A stretch of DNA of 64,000 nucleotides. Source: Pezicula radicicola. Its lineage: Eukaryota > Ascomycota > Leotiomycetes > Helotiales > Dermateaceae. The stretch's first letter is position 1. Each line of letters starts with the position of its first letter. Below are positions 49,610-61,660 of this stretch, piece by piece. The stretch spans positions 18,360-82,359 of the forward strand of contig PDUO01000109.1 of the NCBI GenBank assembly GCA_003008705.1, given 5' to 3'. The position numbers and the translations under genes are program-made. The notes under the pieces were generated by a model. The model searched no databases and had not been told where the DNA came from. It worked only from the letters and a program-made list of their open reading frames with translations.

Positions 49610-50640
49610 CCCGCCTCTCCGCCTCCAACCTCTGCAACAAAAAATCATCGACACCCCTAAATTCCATCTCTACAACTCTACCATCATCTACGTCCACTCC
49701 CGCAACTAAGCCAGCCCCACCACTCTTCCCCCTCCAAGCCTCTAAAGCCAAGTCTACTTCCTCCTTATCTCACTCCCTCACCTTCTTAACCCTACAAGCC
49801 AAAAATTTCTACTCAATCAAAATCCCATCTAATTCCCTCTTAATCTTCCTCGCCTCCTCGATCGTCTCCTTCTTCCCTAATCTTGTCCCCCACTTGAAAA
49901 AAGACGCCCCACCAGCACCACCACCAGGAACGACCGTAGCAGCAATCTCATTATCAGCAATAAACAAGAACTCCATCCAAGCGGCACGATGACTAGATAA
50001 ATACTCGCGAATCCTCCTAGTATCTATACAAATGTTCTCGAGAGTTTAATAGAGCTGTGGGAAGATGGATTCCGGTAATCTTTGGATAGGTTTGTTCACT
50101 ACTTCTAAGGGGTTCTCGGACTTAAACTCCTTTACGGCCCCCCTCACAACCCCCAGAAAGCCTGCAACCGAAGTCTTCACCTCCCGATTCCCATCAACTA
50201 ACGCGTCTATATCACCTAACAACAAATCCAACACCTAAATACTCTGTAACGTATAATCCTTATACTACCCTAACTCAAGTCTAAAAGGACGAGCTTTTGT
50301 ATCTATAAGCAGGAGATTAAACCTATTAGTAATAGTAATGTATTTCTCGAGAATCTAATTACTAGAGTCTTTAAGAGATAAACAGTAGGATTCGAGTTCT
50401 AAGATAGTATGGTTATAGGAGGGTAAGATGTTAGGGTTAATCCTAAGACCTACTTTTCCGGTTACTATTACTCGCCAGTATTTTCCTGTAGCGCCAAGGA
50501 TGTTAGTTAATTAACAGAGGTTATTGACTTTTTAGGAGAGGGATTGCGAGAGTTGGATTGTTTTATTCTAGACTTAGGAGCTAATTAATAAAGGATTGTT
50601 CTTAGTAATAATCCTAAAACCGCCTTTAACTTTTTAAGGA
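49610..50640 (-). pseudogene. Unrecognised decayed helical protein gene
   Basis: A single minus-strand frame stays coherent over about 1 kb. It includes LTNILGATGKYWRVIVTGKV, LRINPNILPSYNHTILELES, ILEKYITITNRFNLLLIDTK, VLDLLLGDIDALVDGNREVK, SVAGFLGVVRGAVKEFKSEN, then AAWMEFLFIADNEIAATVVP, a Gly-rich turn and EARKIKRELDGILIEQKFLA near the C-terminus. It is interrupted by many TAG/TAA codons where CAG, CAA or TGG fit. The long amphipathic helices resemble the N-terminal modules that precede NACHT domains in fungi, and a NACHT gene starts 0.5 kb away in the opposite direction, but the likeness is too weak for a call. Confidence 0.5.
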
Positions 50641-51176
50641 GCGATAACTTTAGTTGTTACGGTTGTTGATGGCGAGATAGAAGGTAGACTAGGGAACTTA
50701 CTAGTGATGTAGGAAGGTATGAAGTGTAGTTAGGGTTGTGAGAGTGGTTGTGAGAGTGGTTGTAAGAGTGGATTTAGATGTAGTCCAAATATATTGTTAG
50801 AGCTTATTGACTTGTTCCTATAACTATTCAACGATCTAAGGACAATGACCAGTAGTATAAATAGAAGACTTTTATAAACGAGTCTTAAATTCCATAACTA
50901 GTCAAGTGTCCTTAAGATATACTGTCCATTATTAGATTGACACGACCGCTGTCGTGAAGAACCATACTTTGCTCCACCTCTACCTTCGTCTATATCTTCA
51001 TTTAAAGAGTCAATGTCTTCTGTAGAGATAGGAGACGGTCGGCGCGACTGTTTTATTGGGAAAAGTGGTAGGCACGAAGGACACATTTTGTTCTTCTATC
51101 GGTTGTAAATTATAGATATATATTGTAAATTTAGTGTAGTGCAAGGGATCCGAATAGGAAATTAAAGTAGAGTAGA
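50641..51176. other. Degraded upstream region of the NACHT-WD40 gene
   Basis: The left part may extend the preceding pseudogene with many stops. It contains a (gttgtgagagtg)n tandem repeat at about 50735-50772. The right part should have held the 5' exon of the NACHT-WD40 gene, but no matching coding sequence is seen. Confidence 0.4.
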
Positions 51177-54100
51177 GTGAATAAGAGTGATAATTGGATT
51201 CTTCTGTTCAGGGTCCTCCTCCCTCTTGAAGTATACAAATCAGTGGCGGAGGTATTAGCGGTGCTGAACGACCGAAGCAAGCGACAGGCGTTCATGGATG
51301 ATGTGGTAACGGTGGGCCAGAAGCGAATCAAGACCGCAGAGAAGGTTTCGAACCTCACTGGTACCATTTCGGACGCGATACTCAGCACGAAGCCAGCAGT
51401 TGACTTTGTGACATCGTCAGTTCCCCAGGCCGCGCCTGCAGCAATTCCGTGGGCCGGCGCTTGTATTGGCTTGCAGGTGAGTAATGATGCCTTTGGTTAT
51501 TTTCCTACCACTGACAAGTCAGATTCTTTCGAACCCGAAGAAAGCATTCAATTCCAACCGGTCCGGCATTGCAGAGGTGGCTTCGAGTATGGATAACTAT
51601 TGCGCGCTGGTTGGGCACTTGATCGGTACCGCCAACAACCCTACCGTGGATGCGTCCTTCGAACAGGTTATAGAGCGACTGGGGGGTATGGTTGTCGACT
51701 TATACAAGACCATCCTGATTTATCAGATGAGGAGCGCGTGCTCGTATTACCGCAATCAAATCTACAACTTTCTTGTTCAGCTTGGGAACTTTGACGATTG
51801 GCCTGGCCTATTGCAGAATGTGGTAGACGCCAGTGCGAAATTGATGGCTGAATGGGACAAGTACAACAACGCGAGGGCTACCAGAATACGGGATCAGATC
51901 GCCGATACAACAAGCAAGATGGAAGCTCAGCTTGTAAACATCCACCAAACCCTCGAAGCTTACATCAAACAACAGAACAAGACACGAATGGATAAAGAGA
52001 GCGAGGCGTGTCTCTCGCATCTACACGTTGTGAACCCTCTAGATGATATGAGGCGGGTCGAGAAGAGCAATGAGCCGTTAATCGAAGATGCCTTTACTTG
52101 GTACTGACCGATCCGAAATACACGCCTTTGACCAATTGGGCCGATCCCAACTCTCCGGAATGTCGGCTGCTGTGGATCAAGGGAGAGGGAGGGACCGGAA
52201 AGACGATACTCTTGATCGGAATTATTCGAGCGCTGTCCGACAAGCTCGCCAGACTATCACCTTCGCTGGCGTATTTCCTCTTTCAAAGCAAGGGCAAGTC
52301 AAAAGATCCTTTGGACAGTGCACCGGTGGCCTTGAAATGTCTCATGTGGATGTTACTCATACAACAACCACAGCTTATGTCGCATGTACTGACGGAATTC
52401 AACCGGGCCACAGAAGGTTATTTTACTACAGATGCGATAATTCGATATTTCAAGACGATGTTGCCAGACACCGAACGAGTGTATTTCGTCGTCGATGCTC
52501 TTAACGAGTGTGATAATGATTTAGACAGTGTGGTCGAGCTTATTGCGACATCTCTCTGCGTCTCCGACAAAGTCAGGTGGCTGGTAACGAGCCGTCCAGA
52601 AGTCGATCTTCTTACGAAGGTGAAAGACAAGGTGGAGGTGTTGAAGCTTGATTCCAACAACATAGGCACTCTGTCCGAATTGAACATTCGGAATCGAAAA
52701 GATCGCATCAACAATTACCTAAAACAAAAGTGGTCGGGCCGTAAGAAGTGGAGACATAGCGACACATTCGACGATACAATCATCGAAAAGGTATCAGTTG
52801 CAGTCTGTAAACAGGCTGAGGACAACCTGTTGTGGGTGTCTTTGGTGTTCAAGGACCTTCCGAAAATGCAAGGGAAAGAGGCAGAAAGGAGCGTGAAACA
52901 GTACCCTTCCGGTTTGCGAGAGCTATACGAACATAAGATGACGATCATCGAAAATCAGCAAGACAGTGAAGACGAAGAGCTCAGCCACTTGAAATGCTGC
53001 AAAGATGTCTTGGTCCTCATGTCTTATTCGTATCGACCGCTCTCACTTGCCGAATTTAAATCACTGATTCCTTGGCTGGACATGACTGGGCTAGAAGACA
53101 TTATTGACGACTGCTCTTCATTTGTGTTGCTGAAAGATGGTATCGTCACTTTAAATCACAAATCGGCGGGAGACTATCTGAAGAACATTCGATCAAGACT
53201 CCAGGGCGGAAACATTCAAGGCGGCGAAGACATCGGAAGACTCTCCCTCGCAGCCATGTCGTCGAGACTTAAGAAGAATATGTACGGGCTGAAGCAACAT
53301 GGGATCGTACCAACAGACATGAGACCTCCGGAAGAAACCCCACTTGCTCACATAGCATATTGTTGCGAGTTCTGGGCAAAACACTTCTGCTACGGGGAAG
53401 GCGATGCTCCCAGGCAGTTAAAAGTCGGCACGGACGATGTCCAAGTGCTTGAATTTGTCGAAAAATGGCTTCTCTACTGGCTTGAGGGTCTAGCTCTCTT
53501 GAGAAACACTCTGGCCGGCATGGAGGCGATTGGAATTCTCTTGCGTAGTGTCCAGGGATGTGTTTTTCTGGACAATCATCGGAACGAACCGAATGCTAAC
53601 TGCAAATTAAAGCCGGACAAGAGTCCTCAGCTCGCTGCATACCTGAAAGATGTCGAAAGGTTCGTGCTCAGCAACGCATCGATCATAGAGAGTGCTCCTT
53701 TACAAGTATACGCATCAGCACTTGTGTTCACTCCGACCGTATCGAAGGTCAGGACTTGTTACTGGGAGGAAAAGTCATCATTCATCGAGAGCGTGCATGG
53801 CATCAAGACCAACTGGGATCCCTTTCGTCTTACTCTTTCTACTCATTTTAACATGATAGTGTCCTTGGAATTCTCTCCTAACGGTAAAACATTTGTGACG
53901 ATATCGGTCTATAGATTGGAATTCTGGAACACTGAGACTGGTAAACGTCGAGAGACCTTTGACCTTAGTATCGCCAACTTCTTACCAACTGGTTCAATGG
54001 TCGCAGCAGTCCAGAAATATCAATCGGCGGTGGATCTTTGGGACACCAATACATTGACCCAGAAGCAGGTTCCTCATGATCCCTCTGTAGTCATAGGGAT

Positions 54101-54771
54101 CGCGTTATCTTCCGATTGTACGAGGCTTGTGGTTTACAGTTACATCCCCGTGTTGAAGTTGGAGTTGTACAACATTGCCGGAGGGCCCGATGGCACGGAA
54201 GTAAGCATTTTCAAGACTCTCGATCTCAGCGAGAGTATTGGATTTTATAATATCGCCTTTTATACAGATGGACACACTGTTGTATGGGAGTACTTTGACA
54301 AAGTGGCAATCTGGGACACCGCTACGACCGCTCCGAGACAATTTAAAATCGCTAAGTTTAGTGTAGAAACCGGCCCTGTCCGCTTAATGGCCTTGTCTAG
54401 AGACGGCGCGATTCTAGCGCTGACTCGGAGAGAGTCCCACAGAGTAGAGCTTTGGGATCCTAAGACTGGTGACAACACCTATAACCTTGACTTGGAGTGC
54501 GGCATTTTTGATCTCTCCTTTTCCGATGACGGGTCTTACCTCAAGACAAATCGGGGGGATTTAAAAATCCCAGTTGACGGTGAAAGTTCCTCTCTAGCTC
54601 CAGAACTTGCATCTCTCTCTGTTCGGAATGAATGGCGATTCAGGACCTCTTCTTTGGCTTCCTCCCATTTATCGTGGCGACCGTGTGGCTGTGTCCAACG
54701 GTGTTATCGCTCTTTTGGATGAATCGGACAGGTTGGTGGTAGTTTATCTCGACCATTTAAGCAAAGTATAA
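51177..54771 (+). pseudogene. NACHT-WD40 STAND receptor with two frameshifts
   Basis: This is a fungal NWD-type NOD-like receptor. Residues before and after a 46 bp intron (51477-51522) form the N-terminal NACHT-associated helical domain (APAAIPWAGACIGLQ joined to ILSNPKKAFNSNRSGIAEVA; later DLYKTILIYQMRSACSYYRN). The NACHT P-loop GEGGTGKT lies at 52182-52205, Walker B VYFVVDALNEC near 52480, then a post-NACHT helical region and degenerate WD40 repeats (LEFSPNGKTFVTISVYRLEF, then VDLWDTNT, VAIWDTAT, VELWDPKTG). Two defects: at about 52098 one base is missing (tggtactga where tgg-gta-ctg-acc would continue as WVLTDPKYTP), and near 54640 the frame shifts again, since LLWLPPIYRGDRVAVSNGVI continues in another frame to TAA 54769-54771. 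The usual first 60 or so residues are missing upstream. Such receptors drive non-self recognition, with WD40 repeats as the sensor. Confidence 0.9.
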
Positions 54772-57008
54772 GATGATGCTGCATTCATGAATGGAGGGAG
54801 AGCCCGAATAGGGAGAGGCTTGAGAAGAGGAAGGCTCGGGAGGGAGGCTCGAAGGTAGGGTGGTTCGAAGGACTGACGACACGTTGACAGGTCTTTGAGA
54901 GTATCGCCGAAACATTTCAATTGCTTGAGTCTGGTGTCTGGAAAGCGTGTCGAGACCTGATCGACTTCTTCACAGTAGCTCGCCGACCGTAGAAGTTGCC
55001 CATCCCGTCATTAACAGAGACTTGTGGGTGTCAGTTTAGGATTTGAACACCGACGAGTCTAGGTACAACGTTATAATAAGGGTCTATTCCACCATAGTCT
55101 TATGACAGCCCCTACGTTCAATTTTAAAAGGTTTTTGTTCTAGCCTTTGATTCTATAATTCGACGTAGTCTCGTAGGTTATTATTTGCAAGTGTACTTGG
55201 AGATTATTCCTCCAGGTGTTCAACATCCTATCTTCGGCAGTTGAAGAAAGACCTGCTAGGCCACGATGGTGCGTAGTGTATTAGTTGAGGGGGAGGGGAT
55301 AAACAAGAAAGAAATTAGTAGGGAAGTCACTATTATGGTGCTAGGGTAGCTTCGATGGCCTTATATAGAAAACTGCGTGCAGCCTGGGTCCTGAGAGTAC
55401 GCTGTGGAATGCCTATCGTAGGCTGTGTCCGCCCTGATATTAGCAATGCGGTAAGTCATTTAAAGAGAAAGCCTTATTTCTTACCGACTACGGGCTTAAG
55501 CCCTGGAATTGAGCGCCTTGCTAGAGGTTCCTTGTGCTTTGCCTGCGTTGCACTTACGCCCCTCTACTAAAGTACCAGTGATTATTCAGTCGGAATTAAT
55601 ATTCTTGTCTCGACGGGAAATCAAAAACACATCCAACCAAATTCATATATTCGAGTTAATGGAAGGAAAGACCTTGTTTTCGTTCTCGGGTAGTTTACAT
55701 AGAGGGTGGTCTAAGACGTTAGAGTGACCTGTCGAGGCTATCCGACATACGGAGATAAGGCTGCGTGGAGCCCTTTGTAAGGGCGGTAGATGTTGACAGC
55801 AGCTTCGCCTGGCCGTGAGAGTTAACGATTTTACAGTCGAGCCTGTTCCCGAGTCTACAGTTAATACAACTCCACAACTTTGATCTCAGAAAACAAAATA
55901 CAATGCGCTGGACTTTATGATATACTTTTTCAAAGCTAATCATGTCATTTTCAAACAAGTCTCCCTCAAGCTGGACAGATCAGAAGGCCGACGAAGATGA
56001 CAGAATGAGGCTCTGCTTCCCCTGTCTCATAGGCCGTAACGCCGCTCAAAATTCAGACATTGGTTGACAACCCCCCCACCACCGAGTTCAATAGTTGGCT
56101 GCTGAAGTAGTAACGAAAATACTTTGTCCGATGTCAGCCTTATTTTTGCATTTGATGCTCCGATTAATGCTGTAGCAAGACGTTTCACCAGGGCGCTGCA
56201 TCTTAGTTCATGCGGTACCTACGGAACGCCGTACTAAGTTGTTGGTCCAAAATCAATTTTTCATCCTTTATCCTTACTAATTACACTCCTACGGGTACTA
56301 TCGGGCACACCTTACTTACTTCGTTAATAGGCTATACTCCTCTAAATACAGGCTCTGTACAGCCTAAAATACAAGCTCTGTGCAGCCGTAATACCTCTAT
56401 TACTAGTGTACATTGATGACCTGTATTGAAGTGGGACCAGCATACTCGAAATTTCGTGTGGCGAAAAGTGGGGATACTGTACTAGACCCCCATCACTCAG
56501 GTCCACGCGACAGTGATTGTGAGCTAATTAATGATAGCCTCGTAGGTTATCACTCTGCCCTTGTTCTGTTCTTAAGTACTTTATTTTCTTATATATACTG
56601 TAGATAATTACTTCCTAGGCCCGAGCCTCTATTACTAATACAACTATCTTCGATCCTATAATTCGTCCACCACGTTATCTCCAAATCAGTTCATCATTTG
56701 AATGATTGGTAAAAAGTGACCTTGCTACACAGCGAGAGAAGATGAGATGTTTCGGCGGATATTTCGTACCTCTTTGGTTCTTGAGAGTTTGAGGCTGATA
56801 GAACGGACTCGCTATATTGTTAAAGAGGTGAATATATGTAAGAAAGTCTATATAACTTGTATTTATTGTACTGCTCTGATAATTCTGTGAACATGATGTT
56901 CAAGCTCTTTAATAAAGTCTACATAGCTCATGAATACGAATTCCCGATGGCAAAGAACTTGTAGCACAGCAGATACTAGTCGAGCATTGCAATGAATCAC
57001 CCATTGCA
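54772..57008. other. Region with no recognisable gene
   Basis: Composition is mixed. No frame shows a known family on either strand. Short frames at 55355-55570, 55509-55727 and 56210-56607 look accidental. 56350-56395 holds a small direct repeat (caggctctgtacagcc, then caagctctgtgcagcc). Confidence 0.4.
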
Positions 57009-58348
57009 TTAATTTTGTAGGATCCTTTTTAAGTTGCTAGCAACCGCATCTCCAACCTCTTATGTTTTCGCGGTACCACCAATATCTTTCGTACAGATTC
57101 CTTGCTCCATTGTCATCTTTACCTCCTCTTCCACTGCTATAGCAAGGGAAGGTTGATCCACGAGTATCTTAACATTATTGCAACAGAAAGTATCGTAGCT
57201 AGAGGATTGGCTGCCCCCGTCCCTGGAATGTCGGAGGCCGATCCTAAAAAATAAAATAAGTGTTGGATTGTTTTAGGTTTAGTGGGCCTGTTACGTACCG
57301 TAGATAGGCTCATAGAGTCCCTTCATTTTGCTTCGTCCGTTAGGAATTCCACTCAGACTCGGGCTTAGCATTATACCTAGCCCACCGCATATAACGCTTG
57401 CTTCGTCAGTGATAATATCACCAGATAGGCTTCTCGTAACTATAACACCATTAAGAGCCATAGGATTCTTGATCATAAGCATAGCTGCTGAATCTATGAG
57501 CCGATGGGTGTACTTGATCGTGGGGAACTCGTTGTCTATGACTTGCGTGACAACCTTTCTCCAGGGTCGAGATGTAGCAAGAACATTTGCTTTATCTAGA
57601 CTACATAATGGCAAGGGAGGGTCGCTTCGAAGGTATAGCTGAGCCGCAAATCTTGTAACTCGCTCCATCTCTTATCAAGAATAAACCTCAGTATCCCACG
57701 CGGTACTATTGCTATTATCTTCTTTACGGGCACTAGAGTAGATTCCTCCTGTGAGCTTACGTACGACTGTAAAGTCTACACCACCACATACTTCAGCCTT
57801 CGAGGATAAGTATTCGACTAGTTCTTTCGAATTAAAACTATAAGGTCGAGTATTTGCATAAGCTCCCATAGCTTTTCTCAACCCAAGAAGACAGAGGCCA
57901 ATATGTTTAGACTTCTCCCATTTCTGGACAAAATTGGCGAGTATCTAAATGTTATCAATACTTTATCGAAACGTACTAGGCTTCTAATTGCTCCAGGTAA
58001 GACTGCATCTGTACTCGTTGCTGCGGTAACAACCTCATCTGTGATCGCAACACCTTTCTCATCGATTGATGCCTAGAGAAGTGATTATTTTGAATCTTGA
58101 CTACACAAGATGATTGACTAACTCCACCGAGTAAATGTTCAACTATATTAAACTTGATATCTGGTACGCTCGATTTAATTGCCCTTGGTGCCTATATTTT
58201 ATCATTCGATCCCTAAGTTAGCGTAATTTATCCTTTGGTGTTCTAGTAGTAGGACGTGTTATGATGTACATACCTTCTTAAGTGCTTCAGTTGTCACTTC
58301 AGGGCTACAATGGTCCCCACCAAAAACAACAAATTTATAAGAAGACAT
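57009..58348 (-). pseudogene. 3-isopropylmalate dehydrogenase-like gene, decayed
   Basis: The family oxidatively decarboxylates 3-isopropylmalate (or longer or altered analogues) to the alpha-keto acid using NAD. The start at 58348 reads SYKFVVFGGDHCSPEVTTEA with a donor (gtatgt) right after LK. Further on come GLRKAMGAYANTRPYSF, VCGGVDFTVVRKLTGGIYSS, then ERVTRFAAQLYL, SLDKANVLATSRPWRKVVT, TIKYTHRLIDSAAMLMIKNP and SGDIITDEASVICGGLGIML. A 55 bp intron (57244-57298) follows EPIYG, then [20 protein letters not shown], and the end DIGGTAKT, EVGDAVASNLKRILQN at TAA 57009-57011. Damage includes adjacent TGA and TAA codons near 57672-57677 (TGA fits CGA to TGA), a TAA in the C-terminal part and a frameshift near 57150. 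The core catalytic and NAD-site segments are still recognisable. Confidence 0.92.
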
Positions 58349-58632
58349 TTAGCACTTTTGATCGAGATGTGATATGTGAGATATAAGTTTTTCTTCTTTG
58401 ATTAGAACCGCTGTACACGAAGAAAGTGGTGACTTGTTAACGTCGGATTAGAGCTGAAGGTTCGGAGGTTCAGTGAAATTTTAAGCGATCTAGCTTACCG
58501 AGCTCGCGACCACCTTACTGGCCGCATTTTAAAAAGCAAGTACCGGTAGGTTGAAAAATCGAATGGCTAGCAAAAAGCACGTGCGGGTAGTCTAAATTCT
58601 TCTTCTTCTTCTTCTTCTTGCGAAAGACAATC
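58349..58632. promoter_or_regulatory. Divergent promoter between the dehydrogenase and isomerase genes
   Basis: The two genes start 284 bp apart on opposite strands, so this stretch should carry both promoters. It has a CACGTG box at about 58579 (bHLH type), a TTC microsatellite (58597-58619) and a poly-pyrimidine run next to the plus-strand start. No Leu3-type CCGG-N4-CCGG pair was spotted. Confidence 0.5.
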
Positions 58633-61040
58633 ATGCCTCATACAATACCATATCAGCTCGGGAGTTAGCGACGCTGTTAATCTCGAGGACAGTCAGCTGG
58701 ATGAGGTCAAGTTCTTGGTTGAAGCATGGCTGGAAACAGTCAATTCCGAGCAAAACAGTAGAGGCCTACAGGCCCCTATCTCAGGTACCGCAGTAGAACG
58801 AAAACCAATGAATTTAACAGAGAAGATCCTTGCCTACTATGCAACTTCTAGGCCATCTGTAGGAGGTGTCAATGCAGGAGACTTGATCACGATCACCGTG
58901 GATTGGATCATTGCCAGTGAACTCTCGTGGACTATGAGTTAACCCCGTGCTCGAATTTTCCGACGAAATAAAAACTAATAAGGCAATCCTAGGGTATGCT
59001 TAAGACTACCAAAGAGATTAGAGAGCCATCGTTATGGCGTAATGATCGTTTCTGGATGGCTGGTGATTACCGTTGTCGAGCCTCGAATCAAAGATCAACA
59101 AAGTGTGTAAAAGCTATAGATAAAAATGAATAGGGCCAAGTACAAGTACAGAATGACAGAGAACAAGGGTGCAAATGTCAGTTTTGTATCCATATTAACC
59201 TCATAGAAAGCTATTGTTAACACATCAGTAGTACACTATCATGTATACCGAGTTTGTACGAGAACGAGCTCAGCCAGGTATACTAGTCATTGGCTCTGAT
59301 TCACACACCTGCTCCGCAGGGGCTGTTAGCAGTCTTGCTATTGGTCTCGGTGCTGCTGATGTTGCAATGTCCCTTGTTACCAGCGAAAATTAGATCAAGG
59401 TTCCAGAGATGGTTAGAATCCATTTTACTAACGAGCCTACATGGGACATCGGTGGGAAAGATGTTGTTTTATACATTTTGCAGCAGTTAAAGAGTAATAC
59501 TGCGGCAGCTAAAAGAGTCCTTGAATTCACTGGTCCGGGTATAAAATACCTGCCATGTAATGCGAGATTTGCCATTGCCAACATGTGCGCAGTAAGTTGA
59601 TTTGTTCCGATGTCCCTCAGTATGTTAAATCACGCCTGAAAGGAACTCGGTGCTATTACAGGTGTACCGTATATATTGGCAATTAAGATAATAGGTAATG
59701 TTTTAAACACTTTAATATTTAAAGACTAAAAAAACATTTTAATATATTCCTAAGTATTCGAATATAAGTTTAAAGTCCTTTCTTTTTATAAATTTACTTA
59801 GATTATTAATATATCTTATAGAGCTTCGTATCTTTAAAGTGTTTAAGGTAATACCTATTATCTTAATTGCCAATATATACGGTATTCGTTCCTGATGAGG
59901 TCACTTATAACTACATCAACGGTCGTCAGCGCAAGGAGCATTGCTCTCAAACGTTTACTTTGCGCTAGACGAGGATGCAAGCTATTTTTCAACATACGAA
60001 CTTTCGCTGAGTGAGAAGCTAAGCGATGTGGTATCATTCGTGGTATTATATCCTACACCAGATAATGCCGTGCCAGTAACTAATATTACAGGACTCATGT
60101 TACTCCTGGGTCTCTCCCAATAGTGAAAAGACTGAGAAGCTTAGGTTTGCTTGATATTTATAAGCGCGCAGGCTATACCAGAGGTGTCCCTGGATGTAGC
60201 TATTGGATTAGAATGGCTGCTGATCAGGCCTCCGTCGGAGAAACTTACCTTTCATCACAGAATCAAAACTTCAAAAATCAGATGGGTAAAGTTACAGCAT
60301 AAATGCTCATCAAATCCGGTAGATGGTAACTAACTTTATGTACGGGGTCATTTGGAAGTATCTGCCCAGCGGCAACTGTGGCTGCCTCATTATTCGATAT
60401 GACAATCACAGATCCTACGGCCTTGCTTTTAGAAGGAGACTGGAAACTGTTTGAAAGCTTACGTACCCGAGGGAAAACTAAGAAGAAAGCTTAGCGAGAC
60501 CGAAGCAATTAGTCCACTGCAGTATACAGAGCCTGAGTTCCGAAGCAAAGTACGCGCAGGCCGGGCAGTAGTTGTGGCCGGGAAAGCGTTTGGTTGTGGT
60601 TCATCCAGAGAAGAAGCTCTACGCGCATTTCTCGGGATGTATTTTTGATCTTTTACAAGTGTCCTATACTAATATTCTTGATTCATGAAGGCCTTGAGTT
60701 AAATGCGTCACTGCAATACAAAGATCTTTGTATTTATCTATGGCCGAAACTAGTCTAACATAGGATTACTTAGAATCATCATCACTGACGACGACTTTTA
60801 CGCTCGTGCTACCGACAACTCTGAAATTGAGGTAAATCTATCTGCTCGGACGGTCACAGTCTGTGGCAAGCGTTCAGGTTTCAGTTGAACGATATAGAGA
60901 TCAGACTTATCAACAACAAAGGCCTAGGTGGAGCATATAGGCTTTTTGGGAAGGCTCTTTTTGAAAGAATGTACACTAGTAATAAGCCATTGGCCGACCT
61001 ACCGAATTTGTCATTGAAAGCGGAAGAACATGCTTGGTAA
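58633..61040 (+). pseudogene. 3-isopropylmalate dehydratase (aconitase family) with fused LeuC and LeuD domains, decayed
   Basis: The family isomerises 2-isopropylmalate or analogues through an Fe-S-dependent dehydration and rehydration. Landmarks in order: start MPHTIPYQLGS at 58633 with an early frameshift; LTEKILAYYATSRPSV, NAGDLITITVDWIIASELSW; IWRNDRFW-like remnant; the substrate-binding [14 protein letters not shown] segment (about 59285) followed by [61 protein letters not shown], interrupted by a 216 bp insertion, then FVPDEVTYNYINGR; fragments resembling the Fe-S Cys region near 60190; and the swivelling domain VVVAGKAFGCGSSREEALRA (about 60570-60630) and DDDFYARATDNSEIEVNLSA, TVCGKRSGFQLNDIEIRLIN, YRLFGKALFERM, ending AEEHAW at TAA 61038-61040. 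Multiple stops and shifts exist. Confidence 0.9.
59667..59882. mobile_element. 216 bp MITE with TA target duplication
   Basis: The insertion has inverted ends starting ccgtatatattggcaattaa, with 31 bp perfect and similarity to about 48 bp. It is flanked by TA at 59665-59666 and 59883-59884. Removing it with one TA restores the codons aca-ggt-gta-ttc-gtt-cct (T-G-V-F-V-P), exactly the isomerase family sequence. It is a non-autonomous Tc1/mariner-like element. Its TIR is unrelated to that of the element at 9021-11628. The interior is AT-rich. Confidence 0.92.
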
Positions 61041-61660
61041 ATCTTTATCTTTGATGGAGCAGGGTTTCAAAGCTGGATTGTTAGAGACAAATGCAGATGA
61101 ACTTGAACCAGAAGTACTTCGTGTCTGCCCAAATCAATATTATTTATATACTCCGTGTTTTATTGTATATACGCATAGACCAAACAACTAATTGATTTGG
61201 TTGTCACGAAGTGTAATAGAAGAACTAAACTTTAAGGTTCTCTTAGGGAATACAAAGAGGCTTCGAATTAAGCTGTGCTTGGTGATTATTTCTGGATCCG
61301 CGGTCGTTCGCGAGGGCTCCATCTATACTTTCAACTAAAACAGGGGAGAATCAAGATTTCTCGGACGTGATCAATCAGCGGATAGCAAGCCAATGCCAGT
61401 AATCTTGACTTGCACTCAGACGGAACCAGAAAATTGCGCTGTAATCAGTTCCGATCGGATTTCGGATCTGGAACCTTAGGTGATAGTTAATCATATATAT
61501 TTATAGTAAGCTTGAGAGAGGCATTTGAATAAACTAGCGCTATTGAAACTACTTGAAAATTATAGAGGCAGTAAAAAAATCAGACATATTCTCTTAAAAT
61601 AATAATGTAATACTACCCTATTTTCTAATATAGCCTTTGTGTTAACTTTGCTAATTTACT
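61041..61660. other. Spacer between isomerase and synthase genes
   Basis: No gene is seen. It presumably holds the 3' end of the isomerase transcript and the promoter of the synthase gene, both on the plus strand. Confidence 0.45.

Noticed and set aside
54772..57008. NRPS, PKS or aminotransferase belonging with the keto-acid module
   Set aside because: No adenylation, ketosynthase or PLP-enzyme motif could be read in any frame of this stretch.
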